Source: Madurella fahalii (Eukaryota; Ascomycota; Sordariomycetes; Sordariales). From it: a stretch of DNA of 64,000 nucleotides. Numbering within the stretch: position 1 is the stretch's first letter; each line of letters opens with the position of its first letter. Below are positions 1-10,034 of this stretch, piece after piece. A program made the translations under genes and the position numbers. The notes below the pieces were generated by a model that did no database searches, had not been told where the DNA came from, and worked only from the letters and a program-made list of their open reading frames with translations. Location: contig CM056876.1 of assembly GCA_029876055.1 (NCBI GenBank), forward strand, positions 2,418,001-2,482,000, in the 5' to 3' direction.

Positions 1-198
1 TCCAATGTCTTGACCTATCAACATCACGTCGTAACAGAAACCCGACGTTAGACTGGAATCACTTCTTTTCATACTCATTCTCCTCGCGCTAGTCAGTCTC
101 ATCCCGCAACCACCAAAACGTTCCCCGTCACATTAACAGACTTCACAGCACACCGCCGAAACAACAAACCCCTGTGTTTCCTTCTTAAAGTAGACCAA

Positions 199-600
199 AT
201 GAACCTCAGCCTTCAAATCCCCCTACTGCTACACCTTCTCGTTGAGACCCCGGCTTCCCTGTCTTTTCTCCTCAGCCCAAAAAAACAGCTCCCCAACGCG
301 TCTCCCGAAGCTATCCTTATACTGCGCAATCTAGGCGGCTTACTCCTAGCAACCAATCTTCTCTGTCTCGTCCTATTAGTGGGCATTGGCTCCCCTGACA
401 ACCAGCTTATGGCAAGCGCATGTCTTTGCCTTGGGACGTACCACGTCTGGCCGGCACATCGGGCTTATGCGAGGCTGACTCGAGGGTTTGGCGGTAGGCA
501 AGGGGAGAAGGTATTAGGTGGGCCAAAGGTTCACTTGGTGGTTCATCTAGTGTGTCTAGTTGCGCTTATGGGGGGTGGATGGATGGGCATCAAGTCGTGA
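199..600 (+). CDS. small conserved fungal membrane protein, unknown function
   Basis: Single-exon frame of 133 residues. Hydrophobic stretches lie at about residues 5-25, 44-63 and 110-130, with a shorter one near 70-82, so it looks like a three- or four-pass membrane protein. The motif GTYHVWPAHRAYAR after the third stretch resembles a small family of uncharacterised ascomycete membrane proteins, which I recall only from general familiarity. Its stop lies 84 bases from the convergent stop of BFR2, so the two genes share a short 3' region. No function is inferred. It could also be the last exon of a longer gene, but the start is followed directly by hydrophobic sequence, as expected for a real N-terminus. 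Confidence 0.6.
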   Translation: MNLSLQIPLLLHLLVETPASLSFLLSPKKQLPNASPEAILILRNLGGLLLATNLLCLVLLVGIGSPDNQLMASACLCLGTYHVWPAHRAYARLTRGFGGRQGEKVLGGPKVHLVVHLVCLVALMGGGWMGIKS

Positions 601-683
601 CAAACACACAGCAATCCATCAGGGTCAAGGAGCGGTTTGAAAAAGCAACTTTTCTTTTTCCAACATTGGGCCGCCATCCGATT

Positions 684-2630
684 CTAGCTCCGGAACAGCC
701 GCAGTCCCGCCTCCTCCACATTCACCCCGCCCATCTCCTCGTCCGACAGTTCCTCGTCCTCCTTCAGCTCCATCTTCTGCCCAAACAGTGTCCCAAAGAG
801 CCGGTCTATCGCATGCTCTTCCCACGACCTGCGGTCCTCCGGCGCCATGAAATTCTGCAGCTTCTCGTGCACTGTGTACCGCAGCTTTCTTCCCTTGCTG
901 GCCTTCCGGTCCACGTGTTTCCTTGTCTTCGCCTCCTTGAGCGCCGCCCACCGGACCGTTGCCACCGACTCGCCCGGCGCGCCCGTGTCGCTACTCCGCT
1001 GGTCGACAAGCTCCTTGAGGAGCAGTTGGTAAAAGTCGGCGTCGTCGTAGATTTCGGTGTCCTCTTCGACCTTCTTTGCGGCCTGCGCCGGCGCACAAGA
1101 CCGCGGCGTCCGCGCGCGCTTGATCAGCCGCTCCGAGCTCACCAGCTGGCTGTCTAGTGTCGAGACCAATGACTGCGTTTCCGTCTTGACTAGTTTCCTG
1201 GTGGAAGGGGCCACTGTGCTTCTTCTTACTTTGTCCGACCACTTGTCTAGGACCTTCCGTCTGTGAGACAATGCCACCTCCTCAACCATCTCCATGCTCT
1301 CCCAAATGGCCTGGCTCGGCGTGTCCAGGTCGATCTCACGCTTCCTCTTCTCACCAATCTTCGCTCTGCTGCTCTCCGGCATGAAGGCGTTTCTAACGCT
1401 GTCGATGGTGTTCCAGAGTTTGACGGCAGCCTCCTCGGCTGCTTGATAGGCCTCCATGCCCATCTCATGGCTGTTGTCCACCACGCTGAACGTATTCGCC
1501 GCCACTAGGGCCTTTTGTAACCGAATGCGGAGGTTTAGGATGGAGTCAAATGCTCGGCGCTGCACGCGGACCGCCGCGCCCTTGTCCGCATCCGCTTTGG
1601 CAGCCTGAGACATGGCGGCCACAATACTCTTGTGACCCTCGGTCGCCATCTTGCGTAGTTTAGCACGGTCGTCATCGTCGTCGCCATCTGACATTTGATC
1701 CTCATCCTCATCCTCATCCTCTTCCCCAGCTTCGGCTTCGTCTTCGTCTTCATCTTCGTCTGCGTCTTCAACCTCGCCCTCTTCGTCATCCTCTTCCCAA
1801 TCGCCTTCACCTAATTCGCTTCCCTCGTCCTCCTCATCATCTTCATCGGAGAGCCGTGCACCATCATGGTCGAACTCTGAACCTTCCTCGGACCCACCAT
1901 CAGACCCATCTATCCCGTCCTCCTCAGCGTGAGATTCCTGATCCTCCTCGGCATCATCTTCGTCTTCCGAAGACATGAAATCTGCGGCAGTAGGCCGCTT
2001 CGCGATCCGTCCGTTTGGGGTGTGCGGTTTAGAGCTTGCAGGGAAAGTGAAATCTTTGAGGCGCTCCTCATCACTCTCACAGAGGGCGTTGTCGCTATCA
2101 ATTTCAGCGTCATCGTCGACATGGTCGGCCTCGAGGTCGGCCGTTTCCGGATCGTCAAACTCTTCGTCTTGTTCCCCGTCTTCTTCGCTGTCGTCTTCGT
2201 CCTGGTCTTCATTCTGGTTCTCATCCTGATCTTCATCTTCGTCCTCGTCCTCGTCTTCCTCTCCCTCGCTACTTTCCTCTAACGCCTCCCTACTGACACG
2301 AGCCCCACGGTATTCCGGGCCCAACGAGATGGTCTCTTTTTGCCGGAGTTTGCTCTTGCTACAGAAGCATGTTAGATGCACAATCCGGCATGCAGAGGGA
2401 TACAAGCCTACCCAACAGCGACGTAATGTTCCGTCCCAGTGAGGTCGTCGCCGGACTCTTCGCTGCCGCTCTCGCCATCGCTATCGGGGACTTCGTTTTC
2501 AATGTCGAAGTCTGGTAATTAGTCAGTGGCAGAGTATTATTGACGGTGTCCAAAATACCAGCGTACCTTGCACCGGTTTCTCGTCAAATTCGGCGAACCG
2601 CCGCGGGCGGCCCTTCCCCGTAGTTGACAT
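684..2630 (-). CDS. BFR2: BFR2/AATF-type ribosome biogenesis protein
   Basis: Spliced model: 2630-2567, 2511-2412, 2358-684, giving 612 residues. Both junctions keep frame and join YVAVG to KSKLRQKE, a conserved run in BFR2/AATF. The N-terminal third carries long Asp/Glu tracts (about residues 80-280) typical of nucleolar assembly factors. The AATF domain follows at about 320-460, and the conserved TRAUB block contains DDADFYQLLLKELVDQR. In yeast, Bfr2 is part of the SSU processome for early pre-rRNA cleavages at A0, A1 and A2; here that role is inferred from family membership. The gene diverges from IND1, with about 320 bp between starts. The start ATG at 2630 is chosen because it gives the basic MSTTGKGRPRRFAEFDEKP opening seen in fungal members. 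The acidic coding tract makes long, meaningless frames on the other strand. Confidence 0.93.
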
Positions 2631-2950
2631 GGCCAGCAAGTGACAGGTCGATAGCTTGCAACAGAGGAATCTCGGGTTGCACCCCACAGGGAAATTTTCA
2701 GCGATTTGGTACAGCAGCTAGAATATTTTGGCGGTGGCAGGAGGCAGAAATCAAACCAAAGGGAACAGTGGGCCACAGTGCGAGAGCACCTGTGCAGCCG
2801 ACAGGGATTCATATTGAGAATACCTTCTGAGCTCATCGAGTTTCTGGGCCCTATGAAATCCCGCCAGAGAAAGTTACCCTTTAGATTAAAGAGAGAACGG
2901 GATAAAAAGGGTCAGAAATCGTACATGATGATCTCTTATCGTATTCGACA
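2631..2950. promoter_or_regulatory. divergent BFR2/IND1 promoter region
   Basis: About 320 bp between the divergent start codons of BFR2 and IND1 must hold both promoters and 5' leaders. I see no clear TATA box and no coding signal. Confidence 0.5.
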
Positions 2951-3992
2951 ATGAAATCTAGTATCCACCGCCGCCTCATGCACACCACTAGGGTGTTGCG
3001 CCATGAGAATCCCCTTGTGAGTCTCAACGCCGAAGACATACCATGCCACATCTGTACTCAAAGCTACCCTAGGGCCTCCCCCAAAAAGGAACCATCCCCC
3101 GCTTTCAACGCGGCCTCCCTCAGAAACGACCCATCAAAGGCGTTTCGCACATCATCGCCGTCTCCTCCGCCAAAGGGGGCGTGGGCAAAAGCACCATCGC
3201 CGGTACCTCCCCCCTTCCTCGCGTCCACCTTGTTCCACGAAGTTTCACACCACTAAACCTCCCCCCTTCTACAAAGCCAACCTCTCCCTCTCTTTCGCGC
3301 GCCTAGGTCTCCGCACCGGCATCCTAGACACGGACATCTTCGGGCCGTCGATCCCCACGCTCTTCAACCTCACGGGGGAGGGACACACGGCGCAGCTGTC
3401 CCCCGCCAACCAGCTCCTGCCGCTGACCAACTACGGCGTCAAGACCATGTCCCTGGGCTACCTCCAAGCAGACGAGTCGGCGCCCGTCGTCTGGCGGGGG
3501 CCCATGCTCCTCAAAGCCATCCAGCAGCTCCTGCACGACGTGGACTGGGGCTCCCCCGGGCTGGACCTGCTCGTGCTGGACCTGCCCCCGGGGACGGGCG
3601 ACATACAGCTCAGCATCGCGCAGCAGGTCCCCGTGGACGGAGCGGTGGTGGTGACCACCCCGCACGTGCTGGCCATCAAGGACGCGGTGAAGGGGGTGGG
3701 CATGTTTGGGAAGGTCGGGGTCCCGGTGCTGGGGCTGGTGCAGAACATGTCGTTGTTCAGGTGCCCGCATTGTGCGGGTGAGACGGCCGTTTTTGGTGGG
3801 GAGGAGCGGGTCAAGCAGATGTGTGAGGAGCGAGGGCTGGAGTTGTTGGGGGACGTGCCGCTGCATCCGAATATTGGAGAGGACGGGAGTCGGGGGAAGC
3901 CGACGGTTGCGGCCGAACCCGAATCGGAGAGGGCGAGGGTGTTTATGGATGTTGCGAGGCGGCTGGCGGGGAAGGTTGGGTTGGAGGTTTAA
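2951..3992 (+). CDS. IND1: mitochondrial Fe-S P-loop ATPase IND1 (NUBPL, Mrp/NBP35 family)
   Basis: Spliced model: 2951-3016, 3073-3202, 3277-3992, giving 303 residues. The basic N-terminus MKSSIHRRLMHTTRVLRHEN looks like a mitochondrial presequence. Exon 2 encodes the deviant Walker A SSAKGGVGKSTIA, and the second intron falls directly after it. Next come DTDIFGPSIPTLFNL, the Walker B-like block LDLPPGTGD, and the CPHC pair that binds the bridging 4Fe-4S cluster between subunits. IND1/NUBPL delivers Fe-S clusters to respiratory complex I in the matrix; the presequence favours this over cytosolic NBP35/CFD1. The second acceptor (CAAAG) is slightly weak, but only this choice restores ANLSLSFARLG. 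Length agrees with the family. Confidence 0.93.
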
Positions 3993-4614
3993 AAGAGTTC
4001 AAGAGCCGAAGAGAGGTTGGGTATCTCGATGAAGCCCCGAGATGTACACCACTGTAACATATGTGTCATTATCACATTTATCTCAAGCTAGACGGGTATC
4101 TAGCGATATCAGAACCAATCCAGTAATACGATGTGTCCCAAAGAGCAGTTATCACGCGCCCGGCACTGCGACGGCTTGATGTTCATCTCACAATAGCGCA
4201 GTAATTCAGCTTCTATCACTGGACTTGTGCCACGAAAACATCAAACATGGAAAAAGGTCCCTGTAACTACGGGGTATCTCGCCTGCAGTACCACAATGTC
4301 TAATATCCCTGGGCAGCCAATTGCGCCGGCTGGTATGGCCGGCGAACAGCGCGGCGCACAAGGTTCTAACTGATGTACACGAGCGAGATGGTTATTGAAA
4401 CCACGTTAGCCTCCGTTTGAGAAAGCGAAGCAGCCGGGGAGGAAAGTAAAACCGGATTCATCCCAAACCGAAACTCCAGCATATGGCTGTCGCCCTCCCT
4501 CAAGTAAAATCAAACGCCAGTGGTGGTCGCCGTTCCGTTTGCGAAAGCGCGAGCTCTGATCCGCTTCAAGCCGTGACGAACGACGTCTCTGAAAACAAAA
4601 AAGACCAAGTTAGT
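3993..4614. other. intergenic, convergent 3' ends
   Basis: Between the stops of IND1 and the SPF30-like gene. No coding frame, RNA gene or repeat is recognisable, so it presumably holds both 3' UTRs. Confidence 0.6.
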
Positions 4615-5640
4615 CTAGTCCAAATCTTCGTTGGGCTGGTAGACATGGCGGGTTCTCGTTGGATCCTTGCGCATAGCCTGGCCAGAGCCCGTGAAACCAA
4701 CTGATACAGCACGTCAGTATGCGGGTTACGAATTTTGGGGGGCGGGGGGCTGGAAAACTCACCCCGACCGCGGACGCCCTCCGGAGTGCGGAACATGCTC
4801 TCCTTCTTGGCCGCCTTTCCAACCTTGCCCTTGGCATTAAACTCTTGCCATTTGTTCTTGCCGGCCTCGAGTTCCTTGGTAGCCTTGATCTTCTTGAACT
4901 TGGGGCGCGGCTTCTCATCATTGTTCTCTATCACCGCCTTGTTTGCCGCCTGTGCCTGCGGATACATATCGGCTGCCGCGGACAGCACAATGCCGTTGTT
5001 GGTCGAGGTCGGGGTGAGCGAGGACGGGCTGGGGGCGGATGTCGAGGCAGCCACACCGCCAATGGCACTGCTGTTGCTCGAGACGGCAGTGCCGTCAGCC
5101 TTCCGCTTCTGTGCGACGGGGCGGATATCCTTAGCACGGAGCGTCTCGACTGTATCATAACTCTTGAACTTGACAGTGTAGATGGGTGCCGTGGACGAAC
5201 CAGTCACCGAAGTGATGCGCGCTGGGTAGAAGCCCTTGTCACCTGAGAGCCATTTTGCCATGACGTTGTCGTTGACCTGGTATACGATTGCCTCGGGCTC
5301 CTTTTCCTTCTCCTCTGCCAGGGCTGCTTTCTTGAACGCTGGATGGTTCTCGCGCGACCACTTTTGCTCGGCAGGCGGCGGCGACGGGGCCTTCTTCGGC
5401 GCGGCCTTGGGCGGATCGCTCTTTGGTTTTAGCTCGGCAATAGAATCGTCGATGAGCCGGATCATCTGTTCCAGCTCACCCTTAAGACCTAGCAGTTCGG
5501 CATTGTCGGGGTCGTCCGCAAGCGACACGTTGACGAGCTCGAGCTGCCCCAACCGTCAGCAACAAAATTCCATCTGGTTTTCAGCTCGAACACACCTGGC
5601 TCTCGTACTCCTTGCGTTCTTCCTCGAGTTGTGCGCTCAT
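4615..5640 (-). CDS. SPF30/SMNDC1-like Tudor-domain splicing factor
   Basis: Spliced model: 5640-5596, 5543-4763, 4700-4615, giving 303 residues. The N-terminus MSAQLEEERKEYESQLELV continues into a predicted helix and an Ala/Lys/Pro linker. The Tudor/SMN domain lies at about residues 95-150 (DNVMAKWLSGDKGFYPARI, then YTVKFKSYDTVETLRAKDI). After a Ser/Thr-rich linker the C-terminus has a basic block (KFKKIKATKELEAGKNKWQ), SMFRTPEGVRGRVGFTGSG and RKDPTRTRHVYQ, as in SPF30. SMNDC1/SPF30 binds symmetric dimethylarginine on Sm proteins and helps tri-snRNP join the prespliceosome; here this is inferred. Both introns are required: the first joins the start to the helix, the second restores the C-terminal signature. 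Confidence 0.9.
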
Positions 5641-6754
5641 TTTGACGATAGATGGGTGGTGTCGTGATACAGGCGTCGAGACAGCACAGCCTTAACGCGA
5701 AGTGTGTGAATTTCGTTGAAGTGGCGGGGTTTGTCATCAGCGCGGCTGAATCATGGGCGGTCTGATATGGGCGCACGGACACCATGTTTTAATGTGTCGC
5801 TCGCACTGTTTCTTGCATTCAAAACTCGCCGATTACTTGCTCGAGCCCTTTGAAGACCCAGTACCAAAGTACACTAGCATTGGTTTACCAGACATGGTCG
5901 ACCATGGTTTTGGGTACCCCACCACTGGCAGCTCTTTTGATCTCCATCCGGAATTTTAGAACCCTTTGAAGTTGCAACATTCTCCAGAGCGCACCCATAT
6001 GCTCTCGATGCCCCGATGCGTCGTGGCTGTTGGATTAGTACTCGCATGATCCAGTTAGCGTCAACACCGTCTTTGGGAAAATGTGCAGATGTAGTGAGGC
6101 AATGGTAATTACACATACAAGTTGTGGTTTCGATAAGGCGATGGCGCGCACTAGTGGAGCATGTGGATATCGCTGGGCGAGGTGCTTGGGCCGGCGCCAT
6201 TGTCCCAAGTTCATTGATCGGCTCTCTAGGGTCATTTGCGCCGCAACCGAAGCCCTGATTGCGGGCCCGATGTGCCGCGAGACTGTGGGGAAAGGATCGA
6301 ATTCTTAGCCAATAATGTCGCAGGTTATTTGATTCTTCCGTCACCGCTCGCTCTGGCCCAGGTCCTACTCCGTGAAGTGAATCACCGCGAACCGCCATCA
6401 GATCCCTCGAGAACATCTGAGAAGCACCCTTACTGAAGCAATACACGATTGAATACACAATTCGTGCCCTTCCCCCCGAAACAATTCCCTTCTTCGATTG
6501 GCTCTCCGGGCCTGGAAGACTTTGCTGCATCCTCAGCTGTGTTCTCTGCGCCTACGCTACCTACACAACACTCCCCCACATTCCTATGACGAATTGACTC
6601 GAAACGTGGACTCGACTCTGTCACCAGGATCACACTACCAAACCCGGGCACCGCAGCGGGACGAGTTGCTCTAGCCTTCGGTGCGGCTGCGGCCCGGTCG
6701 TCGCCGGGGTCGATTTAACATTGGGGAGAAATAAGGCACAGAATAAGCAAGGCC
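5641..6754. other. intergenic, two divergent promoters
   Basis: About 1.1 kb between the divergent SPF30-like and TCO89-like genes. It has only short or low-complexity frames, the longest being a minus-strand frame of 218 codons with no family signature. No RNA gene is seen. Confidence 0.55.
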
Positions 6755-8641
6755 ATGGCAAAGGACAGAGACACTGATGCAGCGGGCGCTGGCCAATCAA
6801 AAAGGCCAACAATGAACTACATCGACGCCGACCAACCACCCCAGCAGCTCCCACCCCAGCTTCCACATCCCCATCACCGCGTCAAGAGCCAGAAACACAT
6901 CGTCGGCGGCGGCACCGGCGGTCGCCTGCACGCCCGGGTCCCCTCTTCCAAAGGCCTCCATAAGCACCATGCGACGGCATCAACAGCGAAATTGAATCGC
7001 AGACACGGCTCACCTTCGCCTGACCGGGGAACCGGACTCGCTGCTGCGGCCCATCACCACCGCCGCGCCACCTCGGATCTCAAACTCGCCCGAGACCCGT
7101 CTTCGACCAATCTGAAGAAGGATCCGTCACACACGAACCTGAGACGCAATCGCTCTCAGGTCGACGCCGGAAAGAGGACAAAGTCCACCACGAGTCTCCA
7201 CCGCTCGGCCTCCAATCCTGCTGTTGACAAGCTGAGGTCGTCGGCCAGCTCCAGGGTCCACTTCAACCTGGGCGACGACGACCAAGACGACGACCCAGAC
7301 GACGAGTGGGTAGATGCTAGCACCTCTGCCTCACCCCTGCTCTCCCGGCGCGGTTCAGCAGTCGTTACCCAGCCCCCAATCGACGACGAGAATCATCGCG
7401 CCCCGTCGCCGGCGTCTCCAGTATCGCAGCAAGAAGACACCGTGGCGAACGGCACGCGGAACGGTACGCGGAACGGTGCGCAGAACGGGGCTCACAGCCT
7501 TGGCCGTGACACAAGCAACCACAACCAGTACCTGACCTCACGGATACTTTCTCGAACTTCGTTACAGGGTGCCCCGCCCAAGATGTCAACCGAAAACGTT
7601 TCGGTTCGACCCTCCTCACGGCAACAGTCGCCACTGGACTCGAGCCTCGGCAATGGTCCGTCCCTCTCTGGGACTCCCGGCACCGCGCCGCAAGCTCGGC
7701 CAGGAAGCAGCGGCAAGGCAGAACTGACATCCAGATTCGTGGGAAACAACAGTCAGGAACCCGGTTCCGGCATCCCGGGAGAATCATTCATGCTGGCTGC
7801 AAACCGCGGCGGGCTGTCTCGGGCGGCTCTAAACGGCCTGCCCCGGCGACGGCAGTCGATGGGGAGCCTGTCTAGGCGTCTTGATGCAATGGATGGGCGG
7901 CACGAGGACCATCTCACAGACGAGGAGGATGTGGACCAGGGAGTCACCGCGCCTCGCACACGGCGTGGCGGAGATTACGTGGTGCCGAGAGACCTGAACC
8001 GCACGCAGCAGAAGCTGAATCTGCAGCGCGCGAGCTCTAGTCTTGAGCCTGCCCATCCTCATCCCGGGATAGCGGGTGTCGCGGCCGGCGCGGGACCCCT
8101 AATTGGCGTGCCTACCTATGATTCCGAGGACCGAAGAATCGCTAAACTACTCGAGAGGACGGGTATGGAGTATCTCACCGTGCGCCGGCATGTAAGCCCC
8201 GTTGCCCGATCGATCTCGCGGGTAATGCAGCTGCCCGGTGTCGGTGGCAATCGTCAGATTCCGCAACCGAGTGGCCGCGGTTTGCACTCCGCAAGGGTTT
8301 CTGAGCTCGGCGGCGGCGGCGGCGGCCGTTTCGACCTTGGACCCAACCGACGAGAAGCTCACATGCGTGATCCTAGCATGGTGGACTTGATCGATACCCA
8401 GGCTACAAGGCGGCCGCCCACTCCGGGGCGCGCTTTCTCGGCTATGACTCTTGCAAGCGCCAGCTCGAGCCTGGGTACGGATGACGGCACAGCCAGCAGG
8501 ATACATGAACGGCAAGGACTTGGACAGGGACAGGGGCTCAGTGGAGTGAGTCTGGTGGACGGGACCGAGGACGCCGGAACGCTAGGTTTACTCCGCATGA
8601 TGTGGGAAAAGAACATGGATCTGAGTGCAAGCCAGGATTAG
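6755..8641 (+). CDS. TORC1 subunit TCO89-like protein
   Basis: Intronless frame of 628 residues starting in a favourable context (GCCATGG). The protein is almost entirely disordered and rich in Ser, Arg, His, Pro and Gly. Ordered repeats such as DPSSTNLKKDPSHTNLRRNR lead into SSRVHFNLGDDDQDDDPDDE and WVDASTSASPLLSRRGS. This arrangement (basic SxTxLxR repeats, then a short acidic block followed by W-DAS-SASP) recalls the filamentous-fungal TCO89 family. TCO89 is a fungal TORC1 component at the vacuole that supports nutrient signalling. An NGTRNGTRNGAQNG mini-repeat sits near residue 235. Identification rests on remembered motif order, so it could be another Ser-rich regulatory protein. Reality of the gene is more certain than its name. 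Confidence 0.72.
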   Translation: MAKDRDTDAAGAGQSKRPTMNYIDADQPPQQLPPQLPHPHHRVKSQKHIVGGGTGGRLHARVPSSKGLHKHHATASTAKLNRRHGSPSPDRGTGLAAAAHHHRRATSDLKLARDPSSTNLKKDPSHTNLRRNRSQVDAGKRTKSTTSLHRSASNPAVDKLRSSASSRVHFNLGDDDQDDDPDDEWVDASTSASPLLSRRGSAVVTQPPIDDENHRAPSPASPVSQQEDTVANGTRNGTRNGAQNGAHSLGRDTSNHNQYLTSRILSRTSLQGAPPKMSTENVSVRPSSRQQSPLDSSLGNGPSLSGTPGTAPQARPGSSGKAELTSRFVGNNSQEPGSGIPGESFMLAANRGGLSRAALNGLPRRRQSMGSLSRRLDAMDGRHEDHLTDEEDVDQGVTAPRTRRGGDYVVPRDLNRTQQKLNLQRASSSLEPAHPHPGIAGVAAGAGPLIGVPTYDSEDRRIAKLLERTGMEYLTVRRHVSPVARSISRVMQLPGVGGNRQIPQPSGRGLHSARVSELGGGGGGRFDLGPNRREAHMRDPSMVDLIDTQATRRPPTPGRAFSAMTLASASSSLGTDDGTASRIHERQGLGQGQGLSGVSLVDGTEDAGTLGLLRMMWEKNMDLSASQD

Positions 8642-9264
8642 AAGACTGGGTTGCGGGTCTCGGCAGAGACGATGGCATGCGAAGATGTAAACGAAGATGC
8701 CTCCAGGGCGTCCAGCGAGGTTTGCTTTGCGAGCGTGATTCCTGGTGATGGGACAGGAACCTGAGGATTTGGGCAAGCAAATGGTCGATGATCAAGTATG
8801 GGGCGATATGGACTGCCTGGGATGGATCAAGACGCATCCAGTGTTAGAGCAGTTCCCGGCGTCGGCCCTCCATCTCTTATCAATGTGGAAAATGCAGCCG
8901 TGTTTTACTCCCATATCCCATCGAATCGCAGCAGAGCTAGTCGGTAGCAGTGATTGGTGGAGGTCTTGAGTGCTACGTAACGTTATGACGCTCACAATTC
9001 GAGTTGTATTAATGACGTAACTGACTCCTTCTAATGCGCATCATCGTCATTGAATCCTCGTACATTTGTAACTACGTGTACCTCGCACCGTGATAAACCG
9101 GTCTTTTCCCCTGTGCCTACTTCTTGACAACAGTACCTATCCTGCTAACCACTCATCGGCTTTGCTTTATTAATACTCGCCTCTTGTTGCTTCCCACTGC
9201 CACGAACCCATCCCGCCACTTACACCACACTCGCCTACCCAGTCACCAGCACCCAGTGGGATAA
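8642..9264. other. intergenic
   Basis: 3' region of the TCO89-like gene and promoter/leader of the hemerythrin-domain gene. The last 80 bases are pyrimidine- and CA-rich, as is common just upstream of fungal starts. No feature is recognisable. Confidence 0.5.
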
Positions 9265-10034
9265 ATGTTTCGAGTACGCCCTCTCATTGCTTCACCTTTT
9301 ACAGCGGCTTGCCGTCATCGGACTCTACCTCTATCAGCCCGCCAACTAGCAGCATCTCGACTCACCACTGCCGCCATGTCTACCATCTCAGAAGCCATCA
9401 AGAAGGATCACCGGGAGCTTGAGCAGTACTACAACGAAGTCATCAACTCGTCTGATCATGACCACCAAGAGCGTTTCGGCAACCAGTTCACCTGGGAGCT
9501 AGCCCGCCACTCTGTGGCGGAGGAGCTCATTGTTTATCCGGCGTTCGAGTCGCATATGGGTGAGAAGGGCCACAAGATGGCCGAGGACGACCGCAAGGAA
9601 CACCACCGGGTAAGCCATCGTCAATAACCCTGCCTTCCTTTGTCAGGAGAACCCCATATCCAGGCTAACTCCCGTCTCCGTAGGTCAAGGAACTTCTTAA
9701 GGAGTTTCAGAACATGAAGCCCCAACAGGCGGAATATGTGCCTAAGCTGAAGGAGCTGTGGACCGTTCTCTCGGCGCACATTGAGGAGGAAGAGAAGAAC
9801 GACATGCCGGCGCTCGAGACGACGTTGCAACAAGCCGCCGGGCAATCTGAGAGCATGGCGAAAAAGTTTGGCTTGACCAAGGCGTTTGTGCCCTCGCGGA
9901 GCCACCCCAGCGCAGGAGAGAATCCGTACTTTGAGTCGGCCATGGGGATGTTGGCCGCGCCCATTGATCACATCGCGGACATCTTCCGCAAATTCCCTGA
10001 AAACACTACCAGCCCCAACCCATCAACTAAGTAG
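9265..10034 (+). CDS. hemerythrin HHE cation-binding domain protein
   Basis: Spliced model: 9265-9609, 9684-10034, giving 231 residues. The first 37 residues are Arg/Ala/Ser/Leu-rich with no acid residues (MFRVRPLIASPFTAACRHRT) and look like a mitochondrial presequence. A second ATG at residue 38 (MSTISEAIKKDHRELEQYY) could give a cytosolic form. The HHE domain at about 40-170 shows the metal-ligand pattern: KKDHREL, RHSVAEELIVYPAFESHMG, DRKEHHRVKELL and LSAHIEEEE. The intron falls exactly between DRKEHHR and VKELLKEF. Fungal proteins of this kind are little studied; oxygen, NO or iron sensing is only a family-based guess. Confidence 0.92.

Noticed and set aside
5874..6530. Minus-strand open frame of 218 codons in the SPF30-TCO89 intergenic region
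   Set aside because: No recognisable motif and composition resembles translated noncoding DNA.
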